Assembly: GCF_001696535.1 (NCBI RefSeq)
Contig: NZ_MBQE01000004.1
Coordinates: forward strand, 558,001-622,000
Length of the DNA stretch: 64,000 bases
Reading direction: 5' to 3'
Origin: Stappia indica
Lineage (GTDB): Bacteria; Pseudomonadota; Alphaproteobacteria; Rhizobiales; Stappiaceae
Of the stretch, positions 1 through 8,475 are shown one piece after another (the first letter of the stretch is position 1; every line of letters begins with the position of its first letter). The notes under the pieces are model-generated. The model saw nothing but the letters and a program-made list of their open reading frames with translations. It ran no database searches and was not told the DNA's origin. The position numbers and the translations under genes were made by a program.

Positions 1-733
1 CGTAGCCGGTGCGCGTGCCGACCTTGAAGCAGCCTTTGCACAAGGTGGGGTAGGGGGCGGGCGCCTGCGCCGGGGTGCGGTGGATGGTGTAGCCGCCGAG
101 GCGCGCGGCCAGCTCGCCGTCTTCTTCGGCGTAGGCGACGTGGCTTGCCGGCGAGCACACGCCGTTCATGTTCGGCGACTTGCCGGAGATGTAGGAGGAC
201 AGCGAGCATCGGCCCTCGGCCATGACGCAGAGCCCGCCGAAGACGAAGACTTCCGTCTCCACGTCGATGTCGCGGTTGATCGAGGCGATCTCGTCGACGG
301 TGAGCACGCGCGGCAGCACCACCCGCTTCACGCCGAAGGCGCTTGCGTGGAAATTGATCACCTCCGGGTTCGCCGCCGCCGCCTGCACCGAAAGGTGTCG
401 GCGCAACGAGGGATGGCGCTCGGCCGCATGCGCGATCAGCCCGAGATCAGCAAGGATCACCGCGTCGGCGCCGAGCGCTTCCGCATCGCTCACCGCCCGG
501 TGCCAGAGCTCCGTCTCGCCGGCCCGCGGGAACGTGTTGATGGCGACCAGCACCTTGGCGCCGCGCGCATGGGCATAGGCGATGCCGTCCGCCATTTCGG
601 GGCGGGAGAAGTTGAGGCCGGGAAAGTTGCGGGCGTTGGTGTCGTCGGCAAAGCCGCAATAGATGCTGTGGGCGCCGGCATCCACTGCAGCGCGTAGCGA
701 AGCCGGTGTGCCGGCGGGGCAGACGAGCTCCAT
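1..733 (-). CDS. ubiU: UbiU, O2-independent ubiquinone hydroxylation protein (partial, U32 family)
   Basis: Peptidase U32-family protein; the C-terminus lies beyond the window start. With UbiV, UbiU inserts hydroxyl groups into the ubiquinone ring without oxygen, using a 4Fe-4S cluster. The N-terminus reads MELVCPAGTPASLRAAV and the motif DDTNARNFPGLNFS follows. Cysteines are spaced C-x6-C-x16-C-x38-C, the pattern of the cluster ligands in E. coli UbiU. Starting at the second ATG (733..731) puts the first of them at residue 169, as in E. coli. The start overlaps the ubiT stop by one base (TGATG), implying translational coupling. ubiV would be expected just outside the window. Confidence 0.9.
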   Translation of the reverse strand, partial: MELVCPAGTPASLRAAVDAGAHSIYCGFADDTNARNFPGLNFSRPEMADGIAYAHARGAKVLVAINTFPRAGETELWHRAVSDAEALGADAVILADLGLIAHAAERHPSLRRHLSVQAAAANPEVINFHASAFGVKRVVLPRVLTVDEIASINRDIDVETEVFVFGGLCVMAEGRCSLSSYISGKSPNMNGVCSPASHVAYAEEDGELAARLGGYTIHRTPAQAPAPYPTLCKGCFKVGTRTGY

Positions 734-1287
734 CATCGCACGCCTCCCGCGCGGGTCAGAGGCACGCCCGTTGCCGCTTCCAGGCGGGCGATTGCGCGTG
801 CGGCCAGACCCGACAGAGGGCCGGTGAGGCCGGCCAGTTCCGCGCCGATGTCGAGCTCCGCGTCATCGATGGCGTTGCGCAGGGCCAGAACGGCGGACGT
901 GTCGCCTTCAACGGTGAGGTCGCGGGAGAAGAAAAGCGCGTCGCCGTCCCACACCCCGTGGACGAGGCCAACCAGGGCGGCGAGGCTGCCGGTGATGCGC
1001 GCATCGCCCGCAGGCGGTTCGCGGTGGAGGCTGACTGCCGGCGTGTCGCGGGCAAGGTCGAGCAGGAAGGACAGCGGCACGTCGCTCGCCGTCACCACGA
1101 AGCGCGTCCGGCGGTACGGCCCGAGGCGCTCCAGCAGTCCGGCATGACGCGCGAGGATCCGGCGCGTCACCTGCGTCAGCAGCAGGTCCGCCGGCCCGTG
1201 CGGCGCCAGGCGGATGCCGAGCGCCAGCAGCGCGGGCATTTTCGGAATGGCGCGATGTTCCAGAGGATCTGCAAGGGCTTGCGGCAT
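733..1287 (-). CDS. ubiT: UbiT, SCP2 sterol-binding domain ubiquinone accessory protein
   Basis: About 184 residues with an SCP2-like lipid-binding domain (core motif HGVWDGDALFFSRDLTVEGD near residues 120-140). In the anaerobic ubiquinone pathway UbiT is the SCP2-type lipid-binding accessory factor, thought to present prenylated intermediates. The start is placed at ATG 1287, 5-8 bases after CGGAG; an in-frame upstream start at 1326 has no clear ribosome site. It precedes ubiU with a one-base overlap. A perfect FNR-type palindrome lies about 60 bases upstream, so expression is probably induced at low oxygen. Confidence 0.82.
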   Translation of the reverse strand: MPQALADPLEHRAIPKMPALLALGIRLAPHGPADLLLTQVTRRILARHAGLLERLGPYRRTRFVVTASDVPLSFLLDLARDTPAVSLHREPPAGDARITGSLAALVGLVHGVWDGDALFFSRDLTVEGDTSAVLALRNAIDDAELDIGAELAGLTGPLSGLAARAIARLEAATGVPLTRAGGVR

Positions 1288-1349
1288 GGGGCGCTCCGGC
1301 GGGAGAGGACGGGTGCCGCGCACCATAGAGGGGCGATCTCCCGCCGTTG

Positions 1350-1363
1350 TTGATCCGCATCAA
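1350..1363. promoter_or_regulatory. FNR/FnrL/Anr-type binding site between ubiT and ubiD
   Basis: TTGATCCGCATCAA is a perfect match to the FNR-family consensus TTGAT-N4-ATCAA, with fully symmetric half sites. It sits in the only gap (1288..1416) between the divergent ubiTU and ubiDX genes, 62 bases from the ubiT start and 53 from the ubiD start, so one regulator could serve both directions. Confidence 0.85.
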
Positions 1364-1416
1364 CTTCGCGGGCGATCCGCTTTGCTAAGGCAGGGCACCC
1401 TTTTCAAGGAGCCGCC

Positions 1417-2910
1417 ATGCGCCGCCTGCCAGCCTTTCCCGATCTCCGAAGCTTTCTGCGCTGGTGCGATGCAGCCGGCGAGATGTGCTCCATCGCCCAG
1501 CCGGTGCGGCTGCGCGAGGAGGTTACCGCCGTGCACCGCAAGGCGCTGCTGGCGGGCGGGCCGGTCCTGCGCTTCGAGCGTCCACTCGCTGAAGACGGCT
1601 CGGTCTCCTCCATCCCGCTCATCGCCAATCTCTTCGGCACCCGGCGGCGCGTTTCCGCCGGACTCGGTATCGAGCCGACCGATATCGCTCAGCTTGGAGA
1701 GTTTCTCGCCGCGCTGCGTAGCCCCGTGCCCCCGCAAGGCGTCGGCGATGCGCTATCGCGCTGGCCGCAGATGGCGGCGGCGCTCAGGGCCCGCGTCAGG
1801 GTGCTCGGCAGGGGTGTCTCGCAGGAAGAGCGGATGGGAGAACCGGACCTGTCGCGCCTGCCGGTCCAGACCTGCTGGCCGGGCGACGCGGGCCCGCTGA
1901 TGACATGGCCGGTGGTGCTGACCCGCGATGCGGGGTCGCAGGCGAGCGACAGCGGGCGCTACAATGCCGGGATCTACCGGGCGCAGGTGCTGGGCCCCGA
2001 CCGGCTGATTCTGCGCTGGCTGCCGCACCGCGGCGCGGCCGCCCATCATCGCAGCTGGATGCGCAAGGGGGAGCCGATGCCGGTCGCCATCGCGCTCGGC
2101 GCCGATCCGGCCCTGCTGCTGGCCGCGGCCCTGCCGCTGCCGGAAACCGTGTCGGAGCTGGCCTTCTCTGGCGTGTTGCGCGGGGCGCGCACCTCGCTGG
2201 CGCCCGCCGTCACCGTGCCCATGCTGGTTCCCTCCAGCGCGGAGATCGTGGTGGAGGGCTGGGTGCATCCGCACGAGACGGCGTCGGAAGGCCCGTTCGG
2301 CGATCACACGGGCTATTACAATTCGGTCGAGCCCTTCCCGGTGATGCGGGTGAGCGCGATCACCCACCGGCGCGATCCGCTTTACCTCTCCACCTGGACC
2401 GGCCGGCCGCCGGACGAGCCCTCGATCATCGGCGAGGTGTTCAACGATCTGGCGCTTCCCGTCATCCGCCAGCAGATCCCGGAAGTGGTGGACCTGTGGC
2501 TGCCGCCGGCCGCGTGCTCCTACCGCATCGCGGTGATAGCCATCGACAAGCGCTATCCGGGGCAGGCGCGCCGGGTGATGCTGGCGCTTTGGGGGCTGCT
2601 GGCGCAATTCAGCTACACCAAGATGATCGTGGTGGTGGACGCCGACATCGACCCGCGCAACTGGGACGACATCGCCTGGGCGCTGGCAACGCGCTACGAC
2701 CCGGCCCGCGACACGATGCTGCTCGATCGCACGCCGATGGATTATCTCGACTTCGCCTCGCCGCTGGAAGGGCTCGCCGGCAAGATCGGGCTCGACGCGA
2801 CGGTGAAGCTCGGATCGGAGACCGCCCGCGCCTTCGGCGAGGTGATGCGGCTCTCGCCCGAGGCGGAAGGTGCCGCCGAGCGCATCCTGAAAGCGGAGGG
2901 GCTGGCATGA
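1417..2910 (+). CDS. ubiD: UbiD-family prenylated-FMN decarboxylase
   Basis: 497 residues, full length for UbiD. UbiD enzymes use prenylated FMN made by UbiX to decarboxylate aromatic or unsaturated acids, classically 3-polyprenyl-4-hydroxybenzoate in ubiquinone synthesis. The family signature EGPFGDHTGYY is at about residues 291-301. ATG 1417 follows AAGGAGCC. The stop overlaps the ubiX start (ATGA). Divergence from ubiTU across an FNR box favours a ubiquinone role under low oxygen; an aromatic acid decarboxylase is the alternative. UbiD paralogues are common, so the exact substrate is inferred. Confidence 0.85.
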   Translation: MRRLPAFPDLRSFLRWCDAAGEMCSIAQPVRLREEVTAVHRKALLAGGPVLRFERPLAEDGSVSSIPLIANLFGTRRRVSAGLGIEPTDIAQLGEFLAALRSPVPPQGVGDALSRWPQMAAALRARVRVLGRGVSQEERMGEPDLSRLPVQTCWPGDAGPLMTWPVVLTRDAGSQASDSGRYNAGIYRAQVLGPDRLILRWLPHRGAAAHHRSWMRKGEPMPVAIALGADPALLLAAALPLPETVSELAFSGVLRGARTSLAPAVTVPMLVPSSAEIVVEGWVHPHETASEGPFGDHTGYYNSVEPFPVMRVSAITHRRDPLYLSTWTGRPPDEPSIIGEVFNDLALPVIRQQIPEVVDLWLPPAACSYRIAVIAIDKRYPGQARRVMLALWGLLAQFSYTKMIVVVDADIDPRNWDDIAWALATRYDPARDTMLLDRTPMDYLDFASPLEGLAGKIGLDATVKLGSETARAFGEVMRLSPEAEGAAERILKAEGLA

Positions 2911-3488
2911 CCCGCGTGGTTCTTGGCGTGTCGGGCGCCTCCGGGGCGCAGCTGGCGCTCGCCTGTGCCCGCGATCTGGCCCGCCGCGGCGCGCTGCTCG
3001 ATCTCGTCGTCAGCACCGGGGGAGAGCGGACGCTGGAGCTGGAGGGAGGCGAGGGCGCGCGAAGCGAGCTGTCCGCGCTTGCCGCGCGTGAACACGGCAT
3101 TGCCGATGTGGGGGCGGAGATCGCTTCGGGCTCGAGCGCTGTTGCCGGCATGATCGTCGCCCCGTGCTCCATGCGCACGCTCGGCGCCATTGCCCATGGC
3201 CTCGACGACAACCTGCTGACGCGCGCGGCCTCGATCCAGCTCAAGGAGCGCCGCCCGCTGGTGTTGCTGGTGCGCGAGGCGCCGCTCTCGCTCATTCACC
3301 TGCGCAACATGGTGCAGGCGACAGAGGCGGGTGCCATCATCCTGCCACCGGTGCCTGCTTTCTATCTGCACCCCGTTTCGCTGGCCGATGCGGTTGCGCA
3401 GATCGCCGCGCGCGCGGTCGACCTCTTGCGGCTGGGGGAGGCGCAGGCGCGCGCCTGGTCTCCGCAGGGTTCTGCCAGCCGAGCCTGA
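2907..3488 (+). CDS. ubiX: UbiX flavin prenyltransferase
   Basis: 193 residues. UbiX transfers dimethylallyl from its phosphate to FMN, making the prenyl-FMN cofactor of UbiD. Visible signatures are the N-terminal flavin loop GVSGASGAQ, then MIVAPCSMRTLGAIAHGL, DNLLTRA and the C-terminal KERRPLVLLVREAPLS. The ATG overlaps the ubiD stop by four bases, so the decarboxylase and its cofactor enzyme are translationally coupled. A larger overlapping reading frame that continues into manC is not used here. Confidence 0.92.
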   Translation: MTRVVLGVSGASGAQLALACARDLARRGALLDLVVSTGGERTLELEGGEGARSELSALAAREHGIADVGAEIASGSSAVAGMIVAPCSMRTLGAIAHGLDDNLLTRAASIQLKERRPLVLLVREAPLSLIHLRNMVQATEAGAIILPPVPAFYLHPVSLADAVAQIAARAVDLLRLGEAQARAWSPQGSASRA

Positions 3489-3616
3489 GGCGAGTTTTTC
3501 TCTGCTGTTTCACACCTCTGGCGTTTCGGGTTAACCTCCTGTCAGTCCGGGATTTGGCAAAAGAGAGACTGACCATTCCGCATCCTGCGGCAGACCCCGG
3601 CGACGAGAGACCTTGC

Positions 3617-5035
3617 GTGATCATCCCTTGCATCCTGTCCGGCGGCTCCGGCTCGCGGCTCTGGCCCCTGTCGCGCTCGGCCCGTCCCAAGCAGTTCCTT
3701 CCGATCTTCGACGGTGAAAGCCTGTTCCAGAAGACACTGAAGCGCTTCGCCGATCCCGCCTTCTCCGCGCCCATCGTCATCTCCAATTCCGAGCATCGCT
3801 TCCTCGTCGGCGAGCAGATGGCGGAAGTTCGCGCCCCGGCCGAGGATACGGCCATCGTGCTGGAGCCCGTCGGCCGCAACACGGCGGCTCCTGCCGCCAT
3901 CGCCGCGCTGCTGGCCGAGGCGCGCGATCCGGACGCCCTGGTTCTGCTGGCGCCCTCCGATCACCTTTTGCGGGACACCGACGCCTTTGCCGCGGCCGTC
4001 GAGCGGGCGCTGCCGGCCGCAAGGGCCGGGCGCATCGTCACCTTCGGCATCAAGCCGTCCGAACCCAACACGGGCTACGGCTACATCCGCCTTGCGGAAG
4101 CCGGCGAGGGGCCGTGCGCCGTCGAGGCCTTCGTCGAGAAGCCGGACCTTGAGCGCGCCCGCGCATTCCTTGCCGCTGGGACCTATGTCTGGAACGCCGG
4201 CATCTTCCTGTTCTCCGCCCGCGCCATGCTGGAGGAATTCGAGCACTATGCGCCCGACGTCCTCGCCCGCGTGAAGGAGGCCCTTGGCGCCGCGACCCGC
4301 GATCTCGACTTCCTGCGTCTCGATGCGGAGCTCTTCTCGCAGGTGCCGAATATCTCCATCGACTATGCGATCATGGAGAAGTCGGAGCGGATTTCCTGCG
4401 TGCCGATGGAACCGGGCTGGAGCGATCTGGGTTCCTGGTCTGCGGTGTGGGAGGCTTTCGACAAGTCCGATGAGGGCAACAGCGTTCTGGGCGAGGCGCG
4501 TTTCGTGAAGGCGCGGGACAATCTCGTCGTCAGCGATGGCGCGCTGGTCTCGGTGGTCGGCCTCGACCATGTCATGGTCGTCGCCACCAAGGACGCGGTC
4601 CTCGTCGCCGACAAGGCTCACGCCCAGGACGTCAAAATCGTGGTCGAGGGGCTGCAGGCGGAAGGCCGCCGCGAGACCCGCGAGCATCGCCGGCTGTACC
4701 GCCCCTGGGGCTGGCGCGAGGAGATCGCCGTCGGCGGCCGGTTCCAGGTTCAGGAAATCGAGATCAAGCCGGGCGAGAGCATGTCCCGGCAAAGCCACGT
4801 CAACCGGGCCGAGCACTGGGTGGTCGTTTCCGGTACGCTCTCGGTCGAGATCGACGGCGAGACGCGGTTGATGACCGAGAACCAGTCGGCTTACGTTCCG
4901 GTGGGAGCGCGCCATCGCCTCGCCAATCCGGGCCGCGTGCCGGCGCGTGTCATAGAAATCCAGTCGGGCGCCTATATAGGCGATGACGACATTATCCGTT
5001 ACGACGAGGCGGGGGCGCCATTTTCGTCCAAGTAA
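3617..5035 (+). CDS. manC: Mannose-1-phosphate guanylyltransferase / mannose-6-phosphate isomerase (type II)
   Basis: 472 residues from a GTG start, the usual length for bifunctional ManC/AlgA/XanB proteins. The N-terminal nucleotidyltransferase carries LSGGSGSRLWPLSR (about residues 7-20), PKQFLP and FVEKP (about 172). The C-terminal third is a cupin with RPWGWREEI and the metal-site region SRQSHVNRAEHW, the isomerase half. It makes GDP-mannose from mannose-1-phosphate and can interconvert fructose-6-P and mannose-6-P. The gene runs 60 bases ahead of the phosphomannomutase, giving a GDP-mannose supply unit for surface polysaccharide. Confidence 0.92.
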   Translation: MIIPCILSGGSGSRLWPLSRSARPKQFLPIFDGESLFQKTLKRFADPAFSAPIVISNSEHRFLVGEQMAEVRAPAEDTAIVLEPVGRNTAAPAAIAALLAEARDPDALVLLAPSDHLLRDTDAFAAAVERALPAARAGRIVTFGIKPSEPNTGYGYIRLAEAGEGPCAVEAFVEKPDLERARAFLAAGTYVWNAGIFLFSARAMLEEFEHYAPDVLARVKEALGAATRDLDFLRLDAELFSQVPNISIDYAIMEKSERISCVPMEPGWSDLGSWSAVWEAFDKSDEGNSVLGEARFVKARDNLVVSDGALVSVVGLDHVMVVATKDAVLVADKAHAQDVKIVVEGLQAEGRRETREHRRLYRPWGWREEIAVGGRFQVQEIEIKPGESMSRQSHVNRAEHWVVVSGTLSVEIDGETRLMTENQSAYVPVGARHRLANPGRVPARVIEIQSGAYIGDDDIIRYDEAGAPFSSK

Positions 5036-5094
5036 GTGCGGGCCTTTCCTGCGCCCCGCGCGATCCGAACCGGACCAGATCCTGAGGAAGATAC

Positions 5095-6591
5095 ATGCTG
5101 CCAGTGCCTGTCGCCGAACTGAAGCCGAACACCTACGCCTACGAATCCCGGCCGATGGTGAAGGCCACCGGGTTCCGCGAGTATGACGCCCGCTGGCTGT
5201 TCGAAAAGGAAATCAACCTGATGGGGATGCAGGCCCTCGGCATGGGCATTGCAACCCTCATGCGCGAGCGCGGCGTGCGCCCCGACATCGTCGTCGGGCA
5301 TGACTTCCGCGGCTACTCCGCCGCGATCAAGATGGCGCTGGTCACCGGCCTGATGGCCGGCGGCGTGCGTGTCCACGATATTGGCCTGGCGCTGTCGCCG
5401 ATGGCCTATTTCGCGCAGTTCGCCCTCGACGTGCCGGCGGTCGCCATGGTCACGGCCTCGCACAACGACAATGGCTGGACCGGCGTCAAGATGGGCATCG
5501 AGCGCCCGCTGACCTTCGGCCCCGACGAGATGGGACGCCTGAAGGAGATCGTCCTGACGGCGAGCTTCCGCGAAGGCTCGGGCAGCTATCGTTTCGTCGA
5601 GAACTTCCAGGAGCAGTATATCGCGGACCTCACCAACCGGCCGCGCCTGTCGCGTCCGATCAAGGTGGTCGCCGCCTGCGGCAACGGCACGGCGGGCGCC
5701 TTCGCGCCGCGCGTGCTGGAGGCCCTGGGCGCCGAGGTGATCCCGCTCGACTGCGAACTCGACCACACCTTCCCGCGCTACAACCCCAATCCGGAAGACA
5801 TGAAGATGCTTCATGCGCTCCGCGACAAGGTGCTCGAGAGCGGCGCCGAGGTGGGGCTGGGCTTCGATGGCGACGGCGACCGCTGCGGTGTCGTCGACAA
5901 CGAGGGCGAGGAGATCTTCGCCGACAAGGTCGGCGTGATGCTGGCCCGCGACCTGTCCGCGCTGCATCCCGGCTGCCGCTTCGTCGTCGACGTCAAGTCG
6001 ACCGGCCTGTTCGCCACCGATCCGGTGCTGCAGGAGAACGGGGCCGTGACCGATTACTGGAAGACCGGCCATTCCTACATCAAGCGCCGGGTCAACCATC
6101 TGGACGCGCTGGTCGGCTTCGAGAAGTCCGGGCACTACTTCTTCAACGCGCCGATCGGCCGCGGCTATGACGACGGTCTCGTCTCGGCCATTGCCATTCT
6201 CGACATGCTGGACCGCAATCCGGACCGGTCGATGGCGGACCTGCGCCGTGCGCTGCCGCGCACCTGGGGCTCGCCGACCATGTCGCCGCACTGCGCCGAC
6301 GAGATCAAATACGAGGTCGTCGACCGGGTGGTGGAGCGCTTCACCGCCATGAAGGAGAACGGCGAGACGGTTGCCGGACACGGTATCGCCGATCTCGTCA
6401 CCGTCAACGGCATCCGCGTCGTTGCCGAGGACGGCACCTGGGGCCTCGTGCGCGCCTCGTCCAACAAGCCGGAACTCGTTGTCGTGGTGGAAAGCCCGGT
6501 TTCCGAAGAGCGCCTGCACGCAATGTTCCACGCGGTGGATGCAGTCCTGCGGGAAAACCCGGAAGTCGGCGACTACAATCAGACGCTCTGA
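5095..6591 (+). CDS. manB: Phosphomannomutase/phosphoglucomutase (AlgC/ManB type)
   Basis: 498 residues of the alpha-D-phosphohexomutase superfamily. The catalytic phosphoserine loop is TASHN (residues 120-124, Ser122). The Mg-binding loop is DGDGDR (258-263) and the sugar-binding loop GFEKSGHYFF follows near residue 343. It converts mannose-6-P to mannose-1-P, the substrate of the upstream ManC. ATG 5095 follows GAGGAAGAT. Whether glucose phosphates are also used cannot be told from sequence. Confidence 0.9.
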   Translation: MLPVPVAELKPNTYAYESRPMVKATGFREYDARWLFEKEINLMGMQALGMGIATLMRERGVRPDIVVGHDFRGYSAAIKMALVTGLMAGGVRVHDIGLALSPMAYFAQFALDVPAVAMVTASHNDNGWTGVKMGIERPLTFGPDEMGRLKEIVLTASFREGSGSYRFVENFQEQYIADLTNRPRLSRPIKVVAACGNGTAGAFAPRVLEALGAEVIPLDCELDHTFPRYNPNPEDMKMLHALRDKVLESGAEVGLGFDGDGDRCGVVDNEGEEIFADKVGVMLARDLSALHPGCRFVVDVKSTGLFATDPVLQENGAVTDYWKTGHSYIKRRVNHLDALVGFEKSGHYFFNAPIGRGYDDGLVSAIAILDMLDRNPDRSMADLRRALPRTWGSPTMSPHCADEIKYEVVDRVVERFTAMKENGETVAGHGIADLVTVNGIRVVAEDGTWGLVRASSNKPELVVVVESPVSEERLHAMFHAVDAVLRENPEVGDYNQTL

Positions 6592-6625
6592 CGCTTCGGG
6601 GTCTGTCTGTCGGGGAGGGGCGGTG

Positions 6626-7804
6626 GTGCGTGAGACACGGTCTGAAGAGGCCGCCGGCGAACTGATGGTGGTTTGCGAGCGGCTGAAGAACTGGCTCGTG
6701 CGCGATGCGCTGCCGCTCTGGGCCGAGGCCGGCTACGACGCGGCGAGCGGACGCTTCGCCGAAAGCCTGGCGCTGGAGACGGCCGAGCCGTCGGCAGCCC
6801 CGGCCCGGCCGCGCGTGCCGCCCCGGCAGATCTATTCCTTTCTCGAGGGCGCCCGGCTCGGCTGGCCGGGGGATGCGGCGGGGATCGCCACTCGCGGCCT
6901 GGCTGCTTTCCATGCCGATTTTCTCCAGAACGATGGCAGTCTGCGCCCGCTTGCGGCGGACGGCTCGCGTCCCTTCGACCTCTACGACCAGGCCTTCGCC
7001 CTGTTCGCCTATGCGACCATTGCCGGCTCGGTGGCTGGCCTGCGCGAGACAGCGGTGGAGGAGGCAAGACGGCTGCGCGACCTGCTCACCGGTACGCTCG
7101 GTCATCCGGACGGCGGCTTCGAGGAAGATACTCCGCGCCGCCTGCCGCTTCGGGCCAACCCCAACATGCATCTCTTCGAGGCGGCTCTCGCCTGGGAGCA
7201 CCTGTCGGGCAGCCCGCGCTGGGGCGAGATGGCGCGCGGCATTGCCGAACTGGCCATGGGCCGGTTCATCGATCCCGATCTCGGCATACTGCGCGAATAT
7301 TTCGAGGGCGACTGGTCGCCGGCAGCCGGAGAAGCCGGCCACAAGGTCGATCCCGGCCATCTGTTCGAGTGGTGCTGGCTGCTCACGGTCTGGGGTCGCA
7401 GATGCGGCCGGGACGATGCGCTGGCCGCCGCCGCCCGGCTCTACGCCGCTGGAACGCGCTCCGGCATCTGCCCGGATCGCGGCGTCGTCATGCTGGAGAT
7501 CGGCGACGACCTGCGCCCGCGCGAGCCGGTGGCGCGGCTGTGGTCGCAGACCGAATGGCTGAAGGCCTCCCTGGTGATGATGGAGGAGGCGCGCGAGGCT
7601 GGCGATGCACCGCGCGAGAACGAGGTGGCGGAGGCGGCGATTGCGGCCGCCCATGTCATCGAGCGCTACCTCGATGTCGAGCCGCGCGGGCTGTGGCGCG
7701 ATCGCCTGGCACCCGATGGCCATTTCATCGAAGAGCCTGCACCGGCGAGTTCGCTCTATCATCTCGTCTGCGCCATCGCAGAACTCGACCGCGTTTGCGG
7801 CTGA
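6626..7804 (+). CDS. AGE-family sugar epimerase/isomerase (mannose-6-P isomerase-like)
   Basis: About 392 residues with the alpha/alpha-barrel of N-acylglucosamine 2-epimerases. Family blocks visible are YDQAFALFAY, RANPNMHLFEAALAWEHL, HKVDPGHLFEWCWLL and SQTEWLKA; their His, Arg and Glu residues form the active site in this family. It directly follows the phosphomannomutase gene, so conversion of a hexose or hexose-6-P to the mannose form is likely. Start: tandem GTGs at 6623/6626 sit right after a very strong GGGGAGGGG, so 6626 is preferred; ATG 6665 is the alternative. Exact substrate is unknown. Confidence 0.8.
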   Translation: MRETRSEEAAGELMVVCERLKNWLVRDALPLWAEAGYDAASGRFAESLALETAEPSAAPARPRVPPRQIYSFLEGARLGWPGDAAGIATRGLAAFHADFLQNDGSLRPLAADGSRPFDLYDQAFALFAYATIAGSVAGLRETAVEEARRLRDLLTGTLGHPDGGFEEDTPRRLPLRANPNMHLFEAALAWEHLSGSPRWGEMARGIAELAMGRFIDPDLGILREYFEGDWSPAAGEAGHKVDPGHLFEWCWLLTVWGRRCGRDDALAAAARLYAAGTRSGICPDRGVVMLEIGDDLRPREPVARLWSQTEWLKASLVMMEEAREAGDAPRENEVAEAAIAAAHVIERYLDVEPRGLWRDRLAPDGHFIEEPAPASSLYHLVCAIAELDRVCG

Positions 7805-7826
7805 GCCGGGCCCGCCATCACGCAAA

Positions 7827-7857
7827 TTTCACGCAACGCGTGGAAAGTGACGTGAAA
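7827..7857. promoter_or_regulatory. Inverted repeat upstream of the small exported gene and RTX protease
   Basis: Arms TTTCACG (7827-7833) and CGTGAAA (7851-7857) are perfect complements separated by 17 bases, in the 90-base gap before the next gene. The spacing suits a dimeric regulator. No regulator family can be assigned. Confidence 0.35.
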
Positions 7858-7908
7858 CACAGTTATGGTTAACTCGGATAGGTAATTTCGGCAGTGCAGG
7901 AGTCGGGT

Positions 7909-8400
7909 TTGTCGGCGAAGGACTGCAAAACGATTGCTGGTTTGCGCCTGGCTCCGCAGCCGGGGCATATTTGGGCTTTTGCCGCTACGGTAGCGGCGGC
8001 TATCGTACCGCAAACAGGCGCGGTCAGCGCCGGCGAGAAGGTGACCGATTTCGTGCTTGCACAGCGAATTGAAGAGCTTGACGTCGCTTGTGATGCCGAC
8101 GGGAACGGCTGGCGCAAGGACGCATGCGAGGGCCTTGCGGACCGCCTTCGCGAGAGGGTGCCGGGCGCCGAGGTCCGGCTTGCCGCAGGTGACAGCAGCG
8201 CCTCTGTCCTGCGCGTCTCCGTGGAGTGGGTCAGGTCGCACGAAACCTTCGTGATGGCGCGTCTTTCCTGGCGCCGGGGCGCGGAGGCCGCTGCCCAGGG
8301 ACCCGTGATCGAGTTCTCCGTCAACGACAAACGGATCGAAGCTTCCGACGCCCGGCCTTTCGGCCGGATGTTGGCCGATACTTTCCCCTTGGGGGGATAA
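7909..8400 (+). CDS. Hypothetical protein, probably exported
   Basis: About 163 residues, family not recognised. A hydrophobic stretch (IWAFAATVAAAIVPQTGAVSAG) near residues 21-42 could be a signal peptide or anchor, ending in a plausible Ala-x-Ala-like cut. The rest is soluble, with two cysteines (CDADGNGWRKDAC). TTG 7909 lies six bases after AGGAG and is preferred; GTG 7894 is the alternative. It ends 75 bases before the secreted RTX protease, so a role beside that enzyme, such as periplasmic inhibitor or chaperone, is possible but only inferred from position. Confidence 0.6.
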   Translation: MSAKDCKTIAGLRLAPQPGHIWAFAATVAAAIVPQTGAVSAGEKVTDFVLAQRIEELDVACDADGNGWRKDACEGLADRLRERVPGAEVRLAAGDSSASVLRVSVEWVRSHETFVMARLSWRRGAEAAAQGPVIEFSVNDKRIEASDARPFGRMLADTFPLGG

Positions 8401-8475
8401 CGATCAACGACCGGGGCAAGACGCCGGTCACGAGGATGCGTGTCGTCCGATCAGATTGCGAAAGGGTGGAAGATC

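Noticed and set aside
3164-3616. Extended upstream part of the manC reading frame
   Set aside because: It overlaps ubiX in a different frame and has no family similarity; the enzyme begins at GTG 3617.
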